IMG/VR virus record: IMGVR_UViG_3300028829_004610
Location: 1 to 36,922 of that record
Direction: 5' to 3' (one strand)
From: a virus
DNA: 36,922 nt
Part shown: piece after piece, positions 7,618 through 17,403 of the stretch
Layout: each line of letters begins with the position of its first letter
How positions within the stretch are numbered: the first letter of the stretch is position 1
Program-made: the position numbers and the translations under genes
The notes under the pieces: generated by a model
What the model saw: only the letters and a program-made list of their open reading frames with translations
Told to the model about the DNA's origin: nothing
Database searches by the model: none

Positions 7618-10600
7618 ATGCCAGGTCGCAAAGTTGCAGATGCACACATTCTCTTCTCTGCCGAAGGTCTAAAGGCTCTTGAGAAGGATGCCAAGGGGTC
7701 TATTGACCGAATCCTTGGCATGCTCAAGGGGGCAGAGTCCAAGGCTCCTGAGGGTCCGTTCTCGCAAGGCCTTCTGAGGGACATATCCCTCATGAAAGAC
7801 ATGAATCGGGCTGTCGCTGGCCTGATCGCACAGAAGAAGCAACTGATGGCGAATTCTCCTGGGAATTCCCTGAGTCGCAATATTGGCAACGCCATGCGAA
7901 CAGACCAGGACGAGAGGAGATTCAGGGCAAGAAGATTCTCAGAGCATTCTCTATCTGGCCAAGCCGGCCAGGCAGCAGCAGTGTCTCCTGTTCTCCTTAA
8001 TGCCAACAAGGCGGCTGCGAGATCGCAGGCAAACACTGTAAGGAACATGCAGCAGTCTCTTATTGATTTCGGATTGAATAGCGACAGTCTAACCACGAGC
8101 GGCCATAAATTTAACCAATCCAGAAGTACTGCTAATTTCATCTCTGAGAACATGAAGGGCGTAACTGTCGGCAATACATCCGACAGTATGTCAGCGGCAG
8201 CTCAAGAGTTCAGAGATATTATTGACAACGTCAAGATGCCTGACCGACCTTCGACTGAGCTGAAGAAGTTCATCAACAACATTAGTTCAATGGCAACCAG
8301 TCTTGACGAGGCGTCCAGGAACACTGCCAATTACAACGCAGCATTGAAGTTGTCGAGAGAACTGACTTCATCTCAGAAGTCTGGAATCAGAGGCAACCTC
8401 AGGGACATTCAAGGAGCTGAAGGTCGGGTTTCTGCATCCCTTCGAAGACAGGAAGATAGAGACTTCCTTGCAGCTGACCCTTCTGAGCTGATGGGTCGTC
8501 GAATTGGGGAGATTGAGTCTAATGACCAGCTCAGCGATATTGGGAAATCACAAGAGATTGCCCTTGCTGCGCAAGAGATCGCTGGAGCCTTGCGAAAGGC
8601 AGCCAATGGCGTCAGGGAAGCGGGCATAGACAGAGCGATCACTAGAGCCGCAAAGGACCTGCAGTCAGGGGCGATATCTCCTGAAGCATTTCGCAGCGAC
8701 ATGGCAAGAAGTGAAGCTGGGAAGAGAGGGGTTTCCGCTGCTGGAGAGTCTCTTTTTGATGCTGACTTTCGATCCCGGAATCGTGGCCTCGGCCAGGGAG
8801 AAATCTCGCAAGAGGCTGAGCTAGGGGCGCTAAGGGAACGTTCTGCCCAAATTGATAAGCTTATCGATAAGGATAAGAGTCTTTCGTCCGCTGAGAAAGA
8901 GAGACTTGCGACAGAAAAGAAACTGCTCAGTAACACAATCTCTCTTAAGGATGCAGAGCTTAAGCTTTCCAAGGAGATTGCTCATCACGAAGATGGGATT
9001 CGATCGCTTACGGCTCGGCGAGCAGATCTATCTATCAAGGAAGCGAAGGGATTGAAGCTCACGTCCCAGGAGAAAGCAAACCTCTCTACCCTGAATAAGC
9101 AGCTTGACCAAAAGCATGCAGCACTTACCAGGCTGAAAGTGGCCCATAGTGGAGTGAATGACAAGCTTCATGCTGGGGCTCAGTCTTCCCGTCGCTTCAA
9201 CTTTATGATGCAGCAGGCATCCTACGGAGTTCAAGACTTTGTCCAAGTGATTGGCCAGACTGGATTAAGTGGTGCTTTACGAGCATCCGCCAATAACATG
9301 GCTTCACTTGCAGCAGCCACGGGGACGACCGGCGGAGCAATAGTAGGAGCTCTTGGTACGATCGCAATGATTGGAATGGCCGACGCCCTGAAAGGAATGG
9401 GAGGAGAAGCAGAGACGGCTACCGAGAAGCTTGAAAGACTACTTGGCGTCGTTAGGAGATTCTCAGATGTCCGTTCAGAGATGCGAAGCTTTGGTAGTGA
9501 ACTCGTGAGTGAAAGGCTGGGCAGTGGAGACTTTTCAGCAGGGCCAGGAAGAAGCGCCAGGGATGAGGCTGCAAAGCTAATTGGGGAGTCGGAGGAATCA
9601 GCCAATGATCTCAGGACCATTATAGATAAAATTGGTGCAGACCTTGAGTCTGGCTCGATGAGAAGGATCGCAAGAGGGGTCGAGTCTAATCCAGACGACC
9701 TCGGCCGTGGAATGATTCCTGTCGGCTCTATCGTTGACCCACTGAAAGACTTGGCTGCAGCCAGGATTACAGATAATCCTGCCTTCGAGGCCATAAAAAG
9801 AAGCTCAGTGACGGGAGCTAGGTCAGATCTGTCTCAAAACGCTATGCTGAACCAGCAAGGAGTAATAACTGATGCGGAAATGGAGATATACCAGAAAGAC
9901 TTCGACGACTTCATGGCAAAAGTCAAGATGATATCGAGTGCTGATCAATCAGACGTATCTCAAATGGCGGAAGTTGCAAAGGTTATCGGAAGCACTGATG
10001 AACTTAATGAATCCCTTAAAAAGTACAATGAGTCCGTCTCAGATCAAGTCATTGCAGCTCAGCAGTCTGAGCATTCACTCAAAAGACTCAACGAGTCACT
10101 GGATGCCCTGGAGTCTGACGTTGCTGCGAGCTCTGCATTCGGAGACCAAGCCGCAAGGGATGCAGTTCAAGGACTGGAGTCTGCACTAAATGAGTCCGCA
10201 AGAAGGATAAGAATTCGGACAGAAGACTCAAAGGGTCTGTCAGGGTCAAGCTTTGTTGAGAATGAGGCACTGAAGAAATCAGAGCAAGATGAGTATGACG
10301 CTTATCTTGAATCTCTCCTTGAGATAAGTGGCTCCTTGCTGGATGGAGTGGACGCGTCGAATAGTGTTGCTAAGAGCCTTAGGGATATCGACGCAAAGTT
10401 TTCTGCTGCCCGGGACAAGCTTGAGAGATCCCTCGAGCTTGCCGATCCAGAAAAAAGAGCCGAGATACTTGCTGCGCACGATGCAGTTGCAACCAACGAG
10501 TCAGCCAGGGCGTCATTAGCAAAAGTTGATGCATTTTCCGGGAATGCTAGGATGCTCTTTGGTGAAACTCAGGAGATGGCAAACGACAGGCTCATAGCTG

Positions 10601-11151
10601 AGCTTGAGGAGACCATAAACAATCCAGACGCTAGTATTCAGTCAAGGAATGCTGCTGGCCTCATGCAGGAAAGAGTAAGAGAGGAAGTTCCGTTAGACTA
10701 TACTTCTTTTGAGCGTAAGTTTGCAGAGCTGATTCGTGGCACTGAAATAGGTTCCGCTGATCAGAAAATTGAAGGCATGGATAGGCTGACTGATGCTCTT
10801 GAAAGGACGTCAGTGAACTTTAGTGGGCGAACAGAGAGAAAGTTCGGGGAAAACCAGCTTGAGGCAAACGACAGAATGCGGCTCACGCTGCGAAGTCCGG
10901 CGATGAACACTCCTGAAAATCAGGCCGCTATTGCTGAAATACTGAAAAAGATGGATGAGTTTGAAGCCGACTTCATGAAGATCGGCCCAGACCGCAGCGG
11001 CATCTCAGGAACCCTTGCCGGAAGACTTGGAACCTTTGAGGACCGAAGAGACAAAAGGGAAGAGGTTCTTGGATCTGACGCCCAGTTTGATAAAGAGAAT
11101 ATCTCCGACATAATGAGGCAGATGAGCGACTCTATTATGTCGTTCAGATGA
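7618..11151 (+). CDS. Tail tape measure protein
   Basis: The 1177-residue protein is the longest in the window. It is helical and low in aromatic residues, as tape measure proteins are. It sets tail length and is released into the host at infection. A central segment at about residues 529-595 (MMQQASYGVQDF, then a Gly/Ala-rich hydrophobic stretch with AATGTTGGAIVGALGTIAMI) is the membrane-active part found in many tape measure proteins. If the usual helix rise holds, the tail would be of the order of 170-180 nm (inference). The stop is TGA followed by C, and the next frame stays open, so the true C-terminus may lie in the next gene (see findings). Confidence 0.9.
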   Translation: MPGRKVADAHILFSAEGLKALEKDAKGSIDRILGMLKGAESKAPEGPFSQGLLRDISLMKDMNRAVAGLIAQKKQLMANSPGNSLSRNIGNAMRTDQDERRFRARRFSEHSLSGQAGQAAAVSPVLLNANKAAARSQANTVRNMQQSLIDFGLNSDSLTTSGHKFNQSRSTANFISENMKGVTVGNTSDSMSAAAQEFRDIIDNVKMPDRPSTELKKFINNISSMATSLDEASRNTANYNAALKLSRELTSSQKSGIRGNLRDIQGAEGRVSASLRRQEDRDFLAADPSELMGRRIGEIESNDQLSDIGKSQEIALAAQEIAGALRKAANGVREAGIDRAITRAAKDLQSGAISPEAFRSDMARSEAGKRGVSAAGESLFDADFRSRNRGLGQGEISQEAELGALRERSAQIDKLIDKDKSLSSAEKERLATEKKLLSNTISLKDAELKLSKEIAHHEDGIRSLTARRADLSIKEAKGLKLTSQEKANLSTLNKQLDQKHAALTRLKVAHSGVNDKLHAGAQSSRRFNFMMQQASYGVQDFVQVIGQTGLSGALRASANNMASLAAATGTTGGAIVGALGTIAMIGMADALKGMGGEAETATEKLERLLGVVRRFSDVRSEMRSFGSELVSERLGSGDFSAGPGRSARDEAAKLIGESEESANDLRTIIDKIGADLESGSMRRIARGVESNPDDLGRGMIPVGSIVDPLKDLAAARITDNPAFEAIKRSSVTGARSDLSQNAMLNQQGVITDAEMEIYQKDFDDFMAKVKMISSADQSDVSQMAEVAKVIGSTDELNESLKKYNESVSDQVIAAQQSEHSLKRLNESLDALESDVAASSAFGDQAARDAVQGLESALNESARRIRIRTEDSKGLSGSSFVENEALKKSEQDEYDAYLESLLEISGSLLDGVDASNSVAKSLRDIDAKFSAARDKLERSLELADPEKRAEILAAHDAVATNESARASLAKVDAFSGNARMLFGETQEMANDRLIAELEETINNPDASIQSRNAAGLMQERVREEVPLDYTSFERKFAELIRGTEIGSADQKIEGMDRLTDALERTSVNFSGRTERKFGENQLEANDRMRLTLRSPAMNTPENQAAIAEILKKMDEFEADFMKIGPDRSGISGTLAGRLGTFEDRRDKREEVLGSDAQFDKENISDIMRQMSDSIMSFR

Positions 11152-11242
11152 CGACAGCCTGGTCCCTTTCTTCGAGCTAACCAAACGGAAGATTGACGAA
11201 GGAACTAAAGAAGACTTACAGGCGGACACCAGTACCACTTCA

Positions 11243-11563
11243 GTGGAAAGCCTGCATGATGTTATCCAGAACTCCCTCACAGGAGACACTAAGGAGTTCG
11301 ATCTTCAGACAGAGCAAAGGGATTTACTGCAGCAGATCAGGGATGGAATAGAAGGGTTCGCTACCGTTGAAGGCGGTGGGTTTTCCGAAGGGCTTGCAGA
11401 AAATGGCAATCTTGATAGCAACGTGCAAACAGACTCGTCAGATCAAGCAGCGAAAGCAAACGGCGAGTCACTCAAATATCAGCAAGCGTCTTCTGAGACT
11501 CTGTCTGAGATGCTTACATTCTTCAAGCGACAAGCCAACAGTGGTGGTCTTGTTATTTCGTAA
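11243..11563 (+). CDS. Tape-measure C-terminal extension or separate small tail protein
   Basis: As annotated from GTG 11243 this is a 106-residue protein. The frame is open back to 11126 without an ATG, GTG or TTG start before 11243, and the upstream codons (VPFFELTKRKIDEG) look like protein-coding sequence. Read from 11150 it would add 137 residues to the tape measure protein after a +1 shift at AGA-TGA-C. The content (TEQRDLLQQIRDGIEGF) resembles the short amphipathic helices near the ends of tape measure proteins. Either a separate gene with a weak ribosome site or a frameshifted extension. Confidence 0.6.
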   Translation: MESLHDVIQNSLTGDTKEFDLQTEQRDLLQQIRDGIEGFATVEGGGFSEGLAENGNLDSNVQTDSSDQAAKANGESLKYQQASSETLSEMLTFFKRQANSGGLVIS

Positions 11564-11578
11564 TCAGAGGCAATTGAT

Positions 11579-12574
11579 ATGGCAGTCGCAGTAGATGTCA
11601 GGGCCGGCTCTCCGAGCGGCAACATTAACGCTGAGCAGGGCACCATTACGGTGGCCGGCAGGATCGCATGGACTAGCCTTGCAACAAAGCTCGGCGAGTT
11701 GTTCCCTAGCAGCACAGCCGCGGGAGTTGGTGCGAATCCGGTTGATCCGCTGTTTGGGATTTACCGCTGCCAGTCCTGTGAGTTCAGGCCTATCGGGGAC
11801 GAGGAAGCTCTTGTCAATCAGGGCGGCACTCCTGCTGCGTCTCCGTTTGACTCAGACTTCAAGATACCTAAATACGAGTACGCCTGGCTCAATGTCACCT
11901 ACAGCTCCTTGCAGGTAGAGTTTCCTAACGTCACAGGCGACAGCCCTGATACGCCGGATGGCTCTACTGAAGTCCCGGGAATCACTCATCAGCTTTCTTC
12001 CGGTGGTGAGGTAATTACCCTGGCAAACGACTCTCTCTGGTGGTCTGACGGAAGCACAGCAAAAGGAACGAATGTCACCGCCAGCAAGGTTATCACTACG
12101 GTTGAGCACAATATCACGTGGCGTCGCGTGCTTAATCCGCCATGGTCTGACATGAGGGAACTTGTCGGAAAAGTCAACGATGATGATCTCGGACCTTTCC
12201 AGACTGGAACAATGTTCGAGGAGACTCTATTATACCTTGGATTCACTGCCGTTCCCGATATCATGAGCGATGGAACTCGAGTCTGGGAGATTGGATATCG
12301 ATTCTCTGAGCGAAGAGTTGATGAGCTGACGAAAGCCACAAGGGGTGGAGCGATCATTGCTGATGGAGTTGACGGACATGCCACCGAGTTCGGTGGATGG
12401 AATCACTTCTACAAACAGGAAGAGAACGAGGGAGTAGCGGGAGCAAACACAGCAACTAGCGGATTCAGAAGGCTCCATTCAGTTGAACCTGATGCTGGTG
12501 ACGACCCGCTGATTTACAACGTAGAAACTGCAATCTTTAGGAAGGCTGATTTGACAGCCTTGTTCGTGCAATAA
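11579..12574 (+). CDS. Tail protein downstream of the tape measure (putative distal tail / baseplate)
   Basis: The 331-residue protein is beta-rich and probably virion-located. It begins MAVAVDVRAGSPSGNINAEQ and has several Trp-rich strands (SLWWSDGS and WNHFYKQ). GAGGCAATTGAT precedes the ATG. The position after the tape measure gene suggests a distal tail protein. No diagnostic motif was recognised. It overlaps the next gene by one base (TAATG), so it is co-translated with it. Confidence 0.6.
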   Translation: MAVAVDVRAGSPSGNINAEQGTITVAGRIAWTSLATKLGELFPSSTAAGVGANPVDPLFGIYRCQSCEFRPIGDEEALVNQGGTPAASPFDSDFKIPKYEYAWLNVTYSSLQVEFPNVTGDSPDTPDGSTEVPGITHQLSSGGEVITLANDSLWWSDGSTAKGTNVTASKVITTVEHNITWRRVLNPPWSDMRELVGKVNDDDLGPFQTGTMFEETLLYLGFTAVPDIMSDGTRVWEIGYRFSERRVDELTKATRGGAIIADGVDGHATEFGGWNHFYKQEENEGVAGANTATSGFRRLHSVEPDAGDDPLIYNVETAIFRKADLTALFVQ

Positions 12575-13149
12575 TGCCAAACAAACCTGAAAACATATTC
12601 CCAAAATTCAGTCCTGGCGATCCAGCTCAGAAGGCGTTAGATCATAAGTATCTCAACAGCTTGGGAGATTCGATTAGTAATCTTTCCCAGCGGACTGTTG
12701 GACAGCCGGGGATTTCAAACGGGGCAGGTCAATTCAATCCTGCTACTCTGCCGGGGCCCGAGGTGCGGTTGGTTAAGGTTCTTGACATCGGGACCCCTGG
12801 CTCTGGAGTCTTTGGGGCGTCCGGCAAAGTCAATGTCGTCAAGGCAGAGCTGATTGATGCAATCTTCGCAGAGACAGTCGGGTCGCAAGACTTGACTGAG
12901 ACAGATGCGTCTGACCGTGTCATCTACGCAGCGGCGTCACCTTCGGTCTCGTTGGCGGTCAATGACTTCACTTGGGTCACTAAGTGGTCAGGGCAGTGGT
13001 GGGTCACTAACATGGGTGGCTCAGCAACCTTGAAGCACGGGATCGTCACGGAGATCTGTGACCAGGATTGCTCGACATACACTGTCGAGATTGTGAATCG
13101 CACATTCGAAGACGACTGCACAACGGGAACTGGCACAGGAACAGTCTAG
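12574..13149 (+). CDS. Tail-associated protein with TGTGTG tail
   Basis: The 191-residue protein has an N-terminal Pro/Asn/Gly-rich region, a strand-rich C-terminal half with AVNDFTWVTKWSGQWWVTNM, and ends in a Cys pair segment followed by TGTGTGTV. That Thr-Gly tail recurs as a linker in the next gene. The gene is coupled to its neighbours by one-base overlap and one-base spacing. It looks like a short partner of the next protein, perhaps derived from the same domain set. Likely a tail tip or fibre protein (inference). Confidence 0.6.
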   Translation: MPNKPENIFPKFSPGDPAQKALDHKYLNSLGDSISNLSQRTVGQPGISNGAGQFNPATLPGPEVRLVKVLDIGTPGSGVFGASGKVNVVKAELIDAIFAETVGSQDLTETDASDRVIYAAASPSVSLAVNDFTWVTKWSGQWWVTNMGGSATLKHGIVTEICDQDCSTYTVEIVNRTFEDDCTTGTGTGTV

Positions 13150-13150
13150 T

Positions 13151-14671
13151 ATGGCGATCAACTCAGACTTGACAGGACAAGAGGCATCGACTTCCCTGGA
13201 AGGATACATCTTCCCTGTCGATCCCACCGACCCGGCAGAGTGTTTCAGTCGCACTCCGTCCTATTACATCGACACCGAGCTGCTAATGGTGACGATCGAT
13301 GGGAAGCTGTATCCCTTGCATTTATGCGGGGACACAAACACTGGAATGAACTGGAACGGCTGCAGTCATGGAGTTGTAGACGACACACAATCGTCCTGTC
13401 CGTGGACAAGAACAGGAGACACTGTCACAGCTCAAGCCTGTATCATGGACGAGTGTGACGGGTATGTCCTGGATACGACCAAAAAGCCGTATGTGTTAAT
13501 CGCTGAGATTGGCGGCCAATGGTACATCGTAAACGTGATCAGTGCCGATGGGCTCCCTGACACGGACGACATGGGCTATCTCCCTTGTGACGCATGCTGC
13601 GATCTCGGGGTAGGCACAGTCGAGGCGTCTTTATCTGGTTGTGGCGACTTCGACGGTGAGACTTTCACGATGTACGGTGGAAGCGGGTACTGGACTGGAG
13701 TGGTTGAGATTGATGGCGGGGTTTTCTACTTCAATCTTTCCTGCAGCATTAACGTTACGGACGCAGAGAACTGGACAGCCACTGGTGGCTGCGGAAATGC
13801 AGTACCAGCAGACGAGCTGGAAGTGAACTGCAATCCCATTGATGCGACAGGAACGGGTACAGGTACTGGCTCCTCGGTCACAATTGATGGCGACGGCCGA
13901 ATGAGCGGCTCCGCCCGATTCGCCAACTCTGGATGTAGCGAATGCAGCGATGGGGCAATTGTTGTTAATTTTGCATCCGTGGCAGGTCGCCCTCGCGATG
14001 AATGCCGCACGATGACTCGCACTGGCCAGTTTGTTACGGCCGAAGCGTGTGGACTGGACGATCTTGCAGTCGGGGACGAAGTTATCATGGCTTACGTTCC
14101 CAAGTATCCAATAAGCCCGACCGGAACAGGAACTGGCACCTCTGAAGTGCCTCAGTATCACATTGTCCAGGTATGCCGCGGCGAAGGGGAATGTCAGCCC
14201 TGCCCGCCGCCGCCGCCGGGTGATCCGATCGACTGTTGTGATCTGACAGATGATACGGTCCCCTTGCTCTTAACTGGAACGGTCAGTGTTTCCAGTGCTG
14301 TCTATGGCTGCAATTGCACGTCCAAGCCAATAAGTTTTGCTTATGCTGAAGGGTCCAATCCGCCAGAGTGGCACCAGTCTGGTCTTATCGACTGCGAAGA
14401 CGCAACCGGGACATCAGTCGAGCTCTCTGATCTTTCGGGGATGGTGATTAGCTGTAGCGGAACTGGAACCGGAACAGGCAGTGGAGCGGCTGACTTCTTC
14501 TTAACTCCTCCCGGCTGCTACGCTGATCCTGCTGTAGAATCCACTTCAGGGCAATGTGAACCCTTAATAATGGAGTGGGAAGATGTTGACATACAAGGCT
14601 GTTGCGGAGTCATTCTTGATCCTAATGATGTTGGACTACCGATCCTTATGACTATTGAGGTCTCAGAATGA
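13151..14671 (+). CDS. Cys-rich, TGTGTG-linked tail tip or fibre protein
   Basis: The 506-residue protein is rich in Cys, Thr and Gly and contains several TGTGTG linkers (near residues 236, 323 and 438) and a Pro run (PPPPP near 350). At least one module is duplicated: a CCDL segment occurs at about residues 148 and 360 and is followed each time by a TV..L..G strand pattern; a TRTGxxVTAxAC segment also occurs twice. Disulfide-linked beta modules joined by flexible Thr-Gly linkers fit an extracellular, host-contacting virion protein. The stop overlaps the next ATG (ATGA). Function not recognised. Confidence 0.65.
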   Translation: MAINSDLTGQEASTSLEGYIFPVDPTDPAECFSRTPSYYIDTELLMVTIDGKLYPLHLCGDTNTGMNWNGCSHGVVDDTQSSCPWTRTGDTVTAQACIMDECDGYVLDTTKKPYVLIAEIGGQWYIVNVISADGLPDTDDMGYLPCDACCDLGVGTVEASLSGCGDFDGETFTMYGGSGYWTGVVEIDGGVFYFNLSCSINVTDAENWTATGGCGNAVPADELEVNCNPIDATGTGTGTGSSVTIDGDGRMSGSARFANSGCSECSDGAIVVNFASVAGRPRDECRTMTRTGQFVTAEACGLDDLAVGDEVIMAYVPKYPISPTGTGTGTSEVPQYHIVQVCRGEGECQPCPPPPPGDPIDCCDLTDDTVPLLLTGTVSVSSAVYGCNCTSKPISFAYAEGSNPPEWHQSGLIDCEDATGTSVELSDLSGMVISCSGTGTGTGSGAADFFLTPPGCYADPAVESTSGQCEPLIMEWEDVDIQGCCGVILDPNDVGLPILMTIEVSE

Positions 14672-15897
14672 GTGAAGAATTTGATTGTGATTCCCTTAAG
14701 GGGCTGAAGCGGATGCTCTGCCAGGGATACAAGTACGATGAGCATGGCAATGAAGTACAGCTAACTTCCAACGAGCATGCCAGATGGATGGCTTCCTTTA
14801 CTGGTAAACCTGTTCCTCCCCGAGAATCCTTGCCGAAGGTCATCGAGCAGCGTCTCGCAGTCAAAAAGGAAGGAGTAGGCACTGAGCTTGAGCGACTTTT
14901 CGAGTCTGTTCGTTTTGCGACCTGTGGAGCATGCCGGGCACTCAGGGATCAGATGAACGAATGGGGCCCTGCTAAGTGTCGAGAAAACAGAGAAGAGTTA
15001 ATCGACAAACTGAAGCAGAACGCACGCAAAAGGAAGGTTCTGAGGCACATATTCTCAGAGACTGCCGCCGGGATGTTCATCGACCAGGCTATCACTAACA
15101 CGGAAATGAGAGAGGCCAATCAGGAGCCACCGTCTGGAGTTTTCGCTAATGTCATCAGTAAGTTTGCTGGCGGCAGAAGCCCTAAAAAGAAGCCTTCCTG
15201 TAAGGAGATCAAGTGGTCCTATGGGGTTACGACCGTCCCTCTTCGTGTTAACGACTTGCTCCCCCGAACTCTTGACTCATTGGCTGCTGCTGGCTTCGGT
15301 AGGCCTCATCTCTTTGTGGACAGTTGCGAGTCTCCTAAAGACTACGACAAGTTTGGGCTGAGCTGTACGTTCCGGATGACTCGCACGAAGACCTTCGCGA
15401 ACTGGATTGCTGCTGCCTGGGAGCTTTATGCGTCAGAGCCTAATGCTGATCGGTACGCCATCTTCCAGGATGATTTTGTGTGCTGCAAGGGGCTGCGTAA
15501 ATATCTCGATGAGTCACCATATCCCGGCAAGGGATATCTGAACCTGCTTACTTTTCCTGAGAACGACAAGCTTATCAAGGATAAGAAGAGGGGATGGCAC
15601 AAGTCGAACCAGAGAGGACTGGGGGCAGTTGCCCTGGTGTTCGATAACGCCGCGATTAGTTCACTGCTGAGTAGTTCCCACATGGTTTCTCGACAGAGAG
15701 GCCCAAGGGCACATCGAGCGGTTGACGGTGCTATCCTTGAGTCCTTCCGCAAGCTTGGGCAAAAGGAGTTCGTTCATAACCCGTCCCTGGTTCAGCACAC
15801 AGGCGAAGATTCATCAATGGGTAACGTCAAGCACCCTTTATCGCCTTCATGGCAAGGCGAGGACTGGAATGCTTACGAAGAAATGAAAGGAAGATAA
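14668..15897 (+). CDS. Glycosyltransferase-like protein with phage-specific N-terminal region
   Basis: The 409-residue protein has a helical, Cys-containing N-terminal region (CGACRALRDQMNEWGPAKC near residue 90) and a GT-A-type glycosyltransferase-like domain from about residue 184 to the end. That domain has a YGVTTVPLR start, NADRYAIFQDDFV near residue 262 (an Asp pair where GT-A enzymes bind the metal and sugar nucleotide) and FVHNPSLVQHTG near 370. It overlaps the Cys-rich tail gene by ATGA, so it probably sugar-coats a tail protein or modifies the host surface. The next gene carries a paralogous domain. Confidence 0.7.
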   Translation: MSEEFDCDSLKGLKRMLCQGYKYDEHGNEVQLTSNEHARWMASFTGKPVPPRESLPKVIEQRLAVKKEGVGTELERLFESVRFATCGACRALRDQMNEWGPAKCRENREELIDKLKQNARKRKVLRHIFSETAAGMFIDQAITNTEMREANQEPPSGVFANVISKFAGGRSPKKKPSCKEIKWSYGVTTVPLRVNDLLPRTLDSLAAAGFGRPHLFVDSCESPKDYDKFGLSCTFRMTRTKTFANWIAAAWELYASEPNADRYAIFQDDFVCCKGLRKYLDESPYPGKGYLNLLTFPENDKLIKDKKRGWHKSNQRGLGAVALVFDNAAISSLLSSSHMVSRQRGPRAHRAVDGAILESFRKLGQKEFVHNPSLVQHTGEDSSMGNVKHPLSPSWQGEDWNAYEEMKGR

Positions 15898-17385
15898 ATG
15901 GCTTTGCTTACTTGGGAATACGGAATAACCACTGTTCCTTCAAGACGTAAGGATCTTCTTCCTCGAACTATCAGTAGTCTTAATCGTGCGGGCTTTACTG
16001 AACCTCATGTATTCGTGGACGGGTGTGGTGATCCGAGCGAGTACGATTCACTAGGCCTGGACTGTACGGTTAGATCTCAGCGAATCAGGACCTCGGGCCA
16101 TTGGGTGACATCCCTGTGGGAGCTGTGGACTAAGAATTCAAATGCTGACCGGTACGCCATCTTCCAAGATGACTTCGTTATTGCGAAGAATGCCAAGCAC
16201 TACTTGGATTCTTGTAAATGGCCTCGTCCTGGCTACCTCAATCTGCTGACTTTCCGGGAAAACTACGAGCTTATCGGCAGAAAAAGTATCGGCTGGCATA
16301 AATCTGATCAGCTTGGTAAAGGTGCCGTTGCTCTGGTTTTCGATAACGAGTCCGTAGCATCCCTGCTTTCCAATCCTCATCTGGTTCAGTGGCTTAAGAA
16401 TCAGTCCAAGGGTCACCGTCTTATTGACAGAGCTATCTCGCAGTCGATGAAGAAGAAAGGCTTAACTGAGCACATTCATAACCCGAGCCTTATTCAGCAC
16501 ACGGGCCTGAAGTCCTCAATGGGAAGCGATAAGCATCCCTTGTCGACTTGCTTCCGCGGAGAAGAATATGATGCCATGAGATTTCTTGGATCGCCGGCGC
16601 AGGATCAGTCACTTATTGATGCTGATTACGGAAAGCCAGTTATTCGTGTAGCTCTTCCAGCGGTAGATTCCGAGGACTTGACGATAGAGTGCCTCAGGAG
16701 CCTTTTTCGGTCCAACTGGCCAGTGGTTGTTGACTATGTCGACAACGGATCTAAGGACGGAGTATCTGATCGTATTGTTGAGTTCGCAAACTCAATAGGA
16801 CTTCAGATTGAATGCACTCGGTTCAAAAAAAACAGAGGGTTCACTGAAGCTGTAAATGTTTCAATCAGCAAAGCCATTCATAATAAACAGCATTGCCTCA
16901 TACTGAACAACGACTGCTTTGTGGCATCCACTACAGTGGAGCGACTCTACCGTGCAATGATCTCTGAGGATTCAATCGCCGCAGTTGGTCCCCTTAGCAT
17001 GGATAAGGGCAATCAGTCACTGAAGCGTCGAAAAAGGCTTTGGCAATCAGGATTGAAACACTTGCCAAGAGACGCCTCTGACACTGAGGGAATATCCAGG
17101 TCTTTGAAATACTCGGGATCCACACAAGTCAAGAGGCTTGCCTTCTTTTGCTCACTCCTGAAGTACGAGGCAATGGCTAAAGTTGGCCTTCTCTCCTCTG
17201 ATCTTAAGGATGGACTCGGAGCCGATGACCTCTGGTGTCATTTTGCTAGAAAGCATGGAATGACTTGCAATATTGCCCTGAATGCGTACGCCAATCACAT
17301 GCATTCTGAGACATTTAAGCGTCTGGGGCTCAATCGACGCAAGATGGCAAAGGTAGCGACCAGAAAGCTCAGAAAGTACAACTAA
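15898..17385 (+). CDS. Two-domain glycosyltransferase (paralogue of upstream domain fused to GT2)
   Basis: Residues 1 to about 228 are clearly similar to the C-terminal domain of the previous gene (YGITTVPSRR, RYAIFQDDFV, GAVALVFDN, HNPSLIQHTG), so the two genes arose by tandem duplication. From about residue 248 a second, GT2-family domain follows (VIRVALPAVDSEDLTIEC), with VDNGSKDG near 280 and NNDC near 336, matching the nucleotide-sugar fold and DxD-like position. A two-domain enzyme could add two sugars in series. It begins at the base after the previous stop codon. Signals and membrane segments are absent, so it acts in the host cytoplasm. Confidence 0.75.
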   Translation: MALLTWEYGITTVPSRRKDLLPRTISSLNRAGFTEPHVFVDGCGDPSEYDSLGLDCTVRSQRIRTSGHWVTSLWELWTKNSNADRYAIFQDDFVIAKNAKHYLDSCKWPRPGYLNLLTFRENYELIGRKSIGWHKSDQLGKGAVALVFDNESVASLLSNPHLVQWLKNQSKGHRLIDRAISQSMKKKGLTEHIHNPSLIQHTGLKSSMGSDKHPLSTCFRGEEYDAMRFLGSPAQDQSLIDADYGKPVIRVALPAVDSEDLTIECLRSLFRSNWPVVVDYVDNGSKDGVSDRIVEFANSIGLQIECTRFKKNRGFTEAVNVSISKAIHNKQHCLILNNDCFVASTTVERLYRAMISEDSIAAVGPLSMDKGNQSLKRRKRLWQSGLKHLPRDASDTEGISRSLKYSGSTQVKRLAFFCSLLKYEAMAKVGLLSSDLKDGLGADDLWCHFARKHGMTCNIALNAYANHMHSETFKRLGLNRRKMAKVATRKLRKYN

Positions 17386-17403
17386 GCCCAGCTTCTTCAC
17401 GGA

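Noticed and set aside
7611-9794. Three long minus-strand open frames (7611-8174, 8409-8972, 9231-9794)
   Set aside because: They are exact shadows of the tape measure gene. Ser/Arg/Leu-rich composition and lack of ribosome sites show they are not genes.
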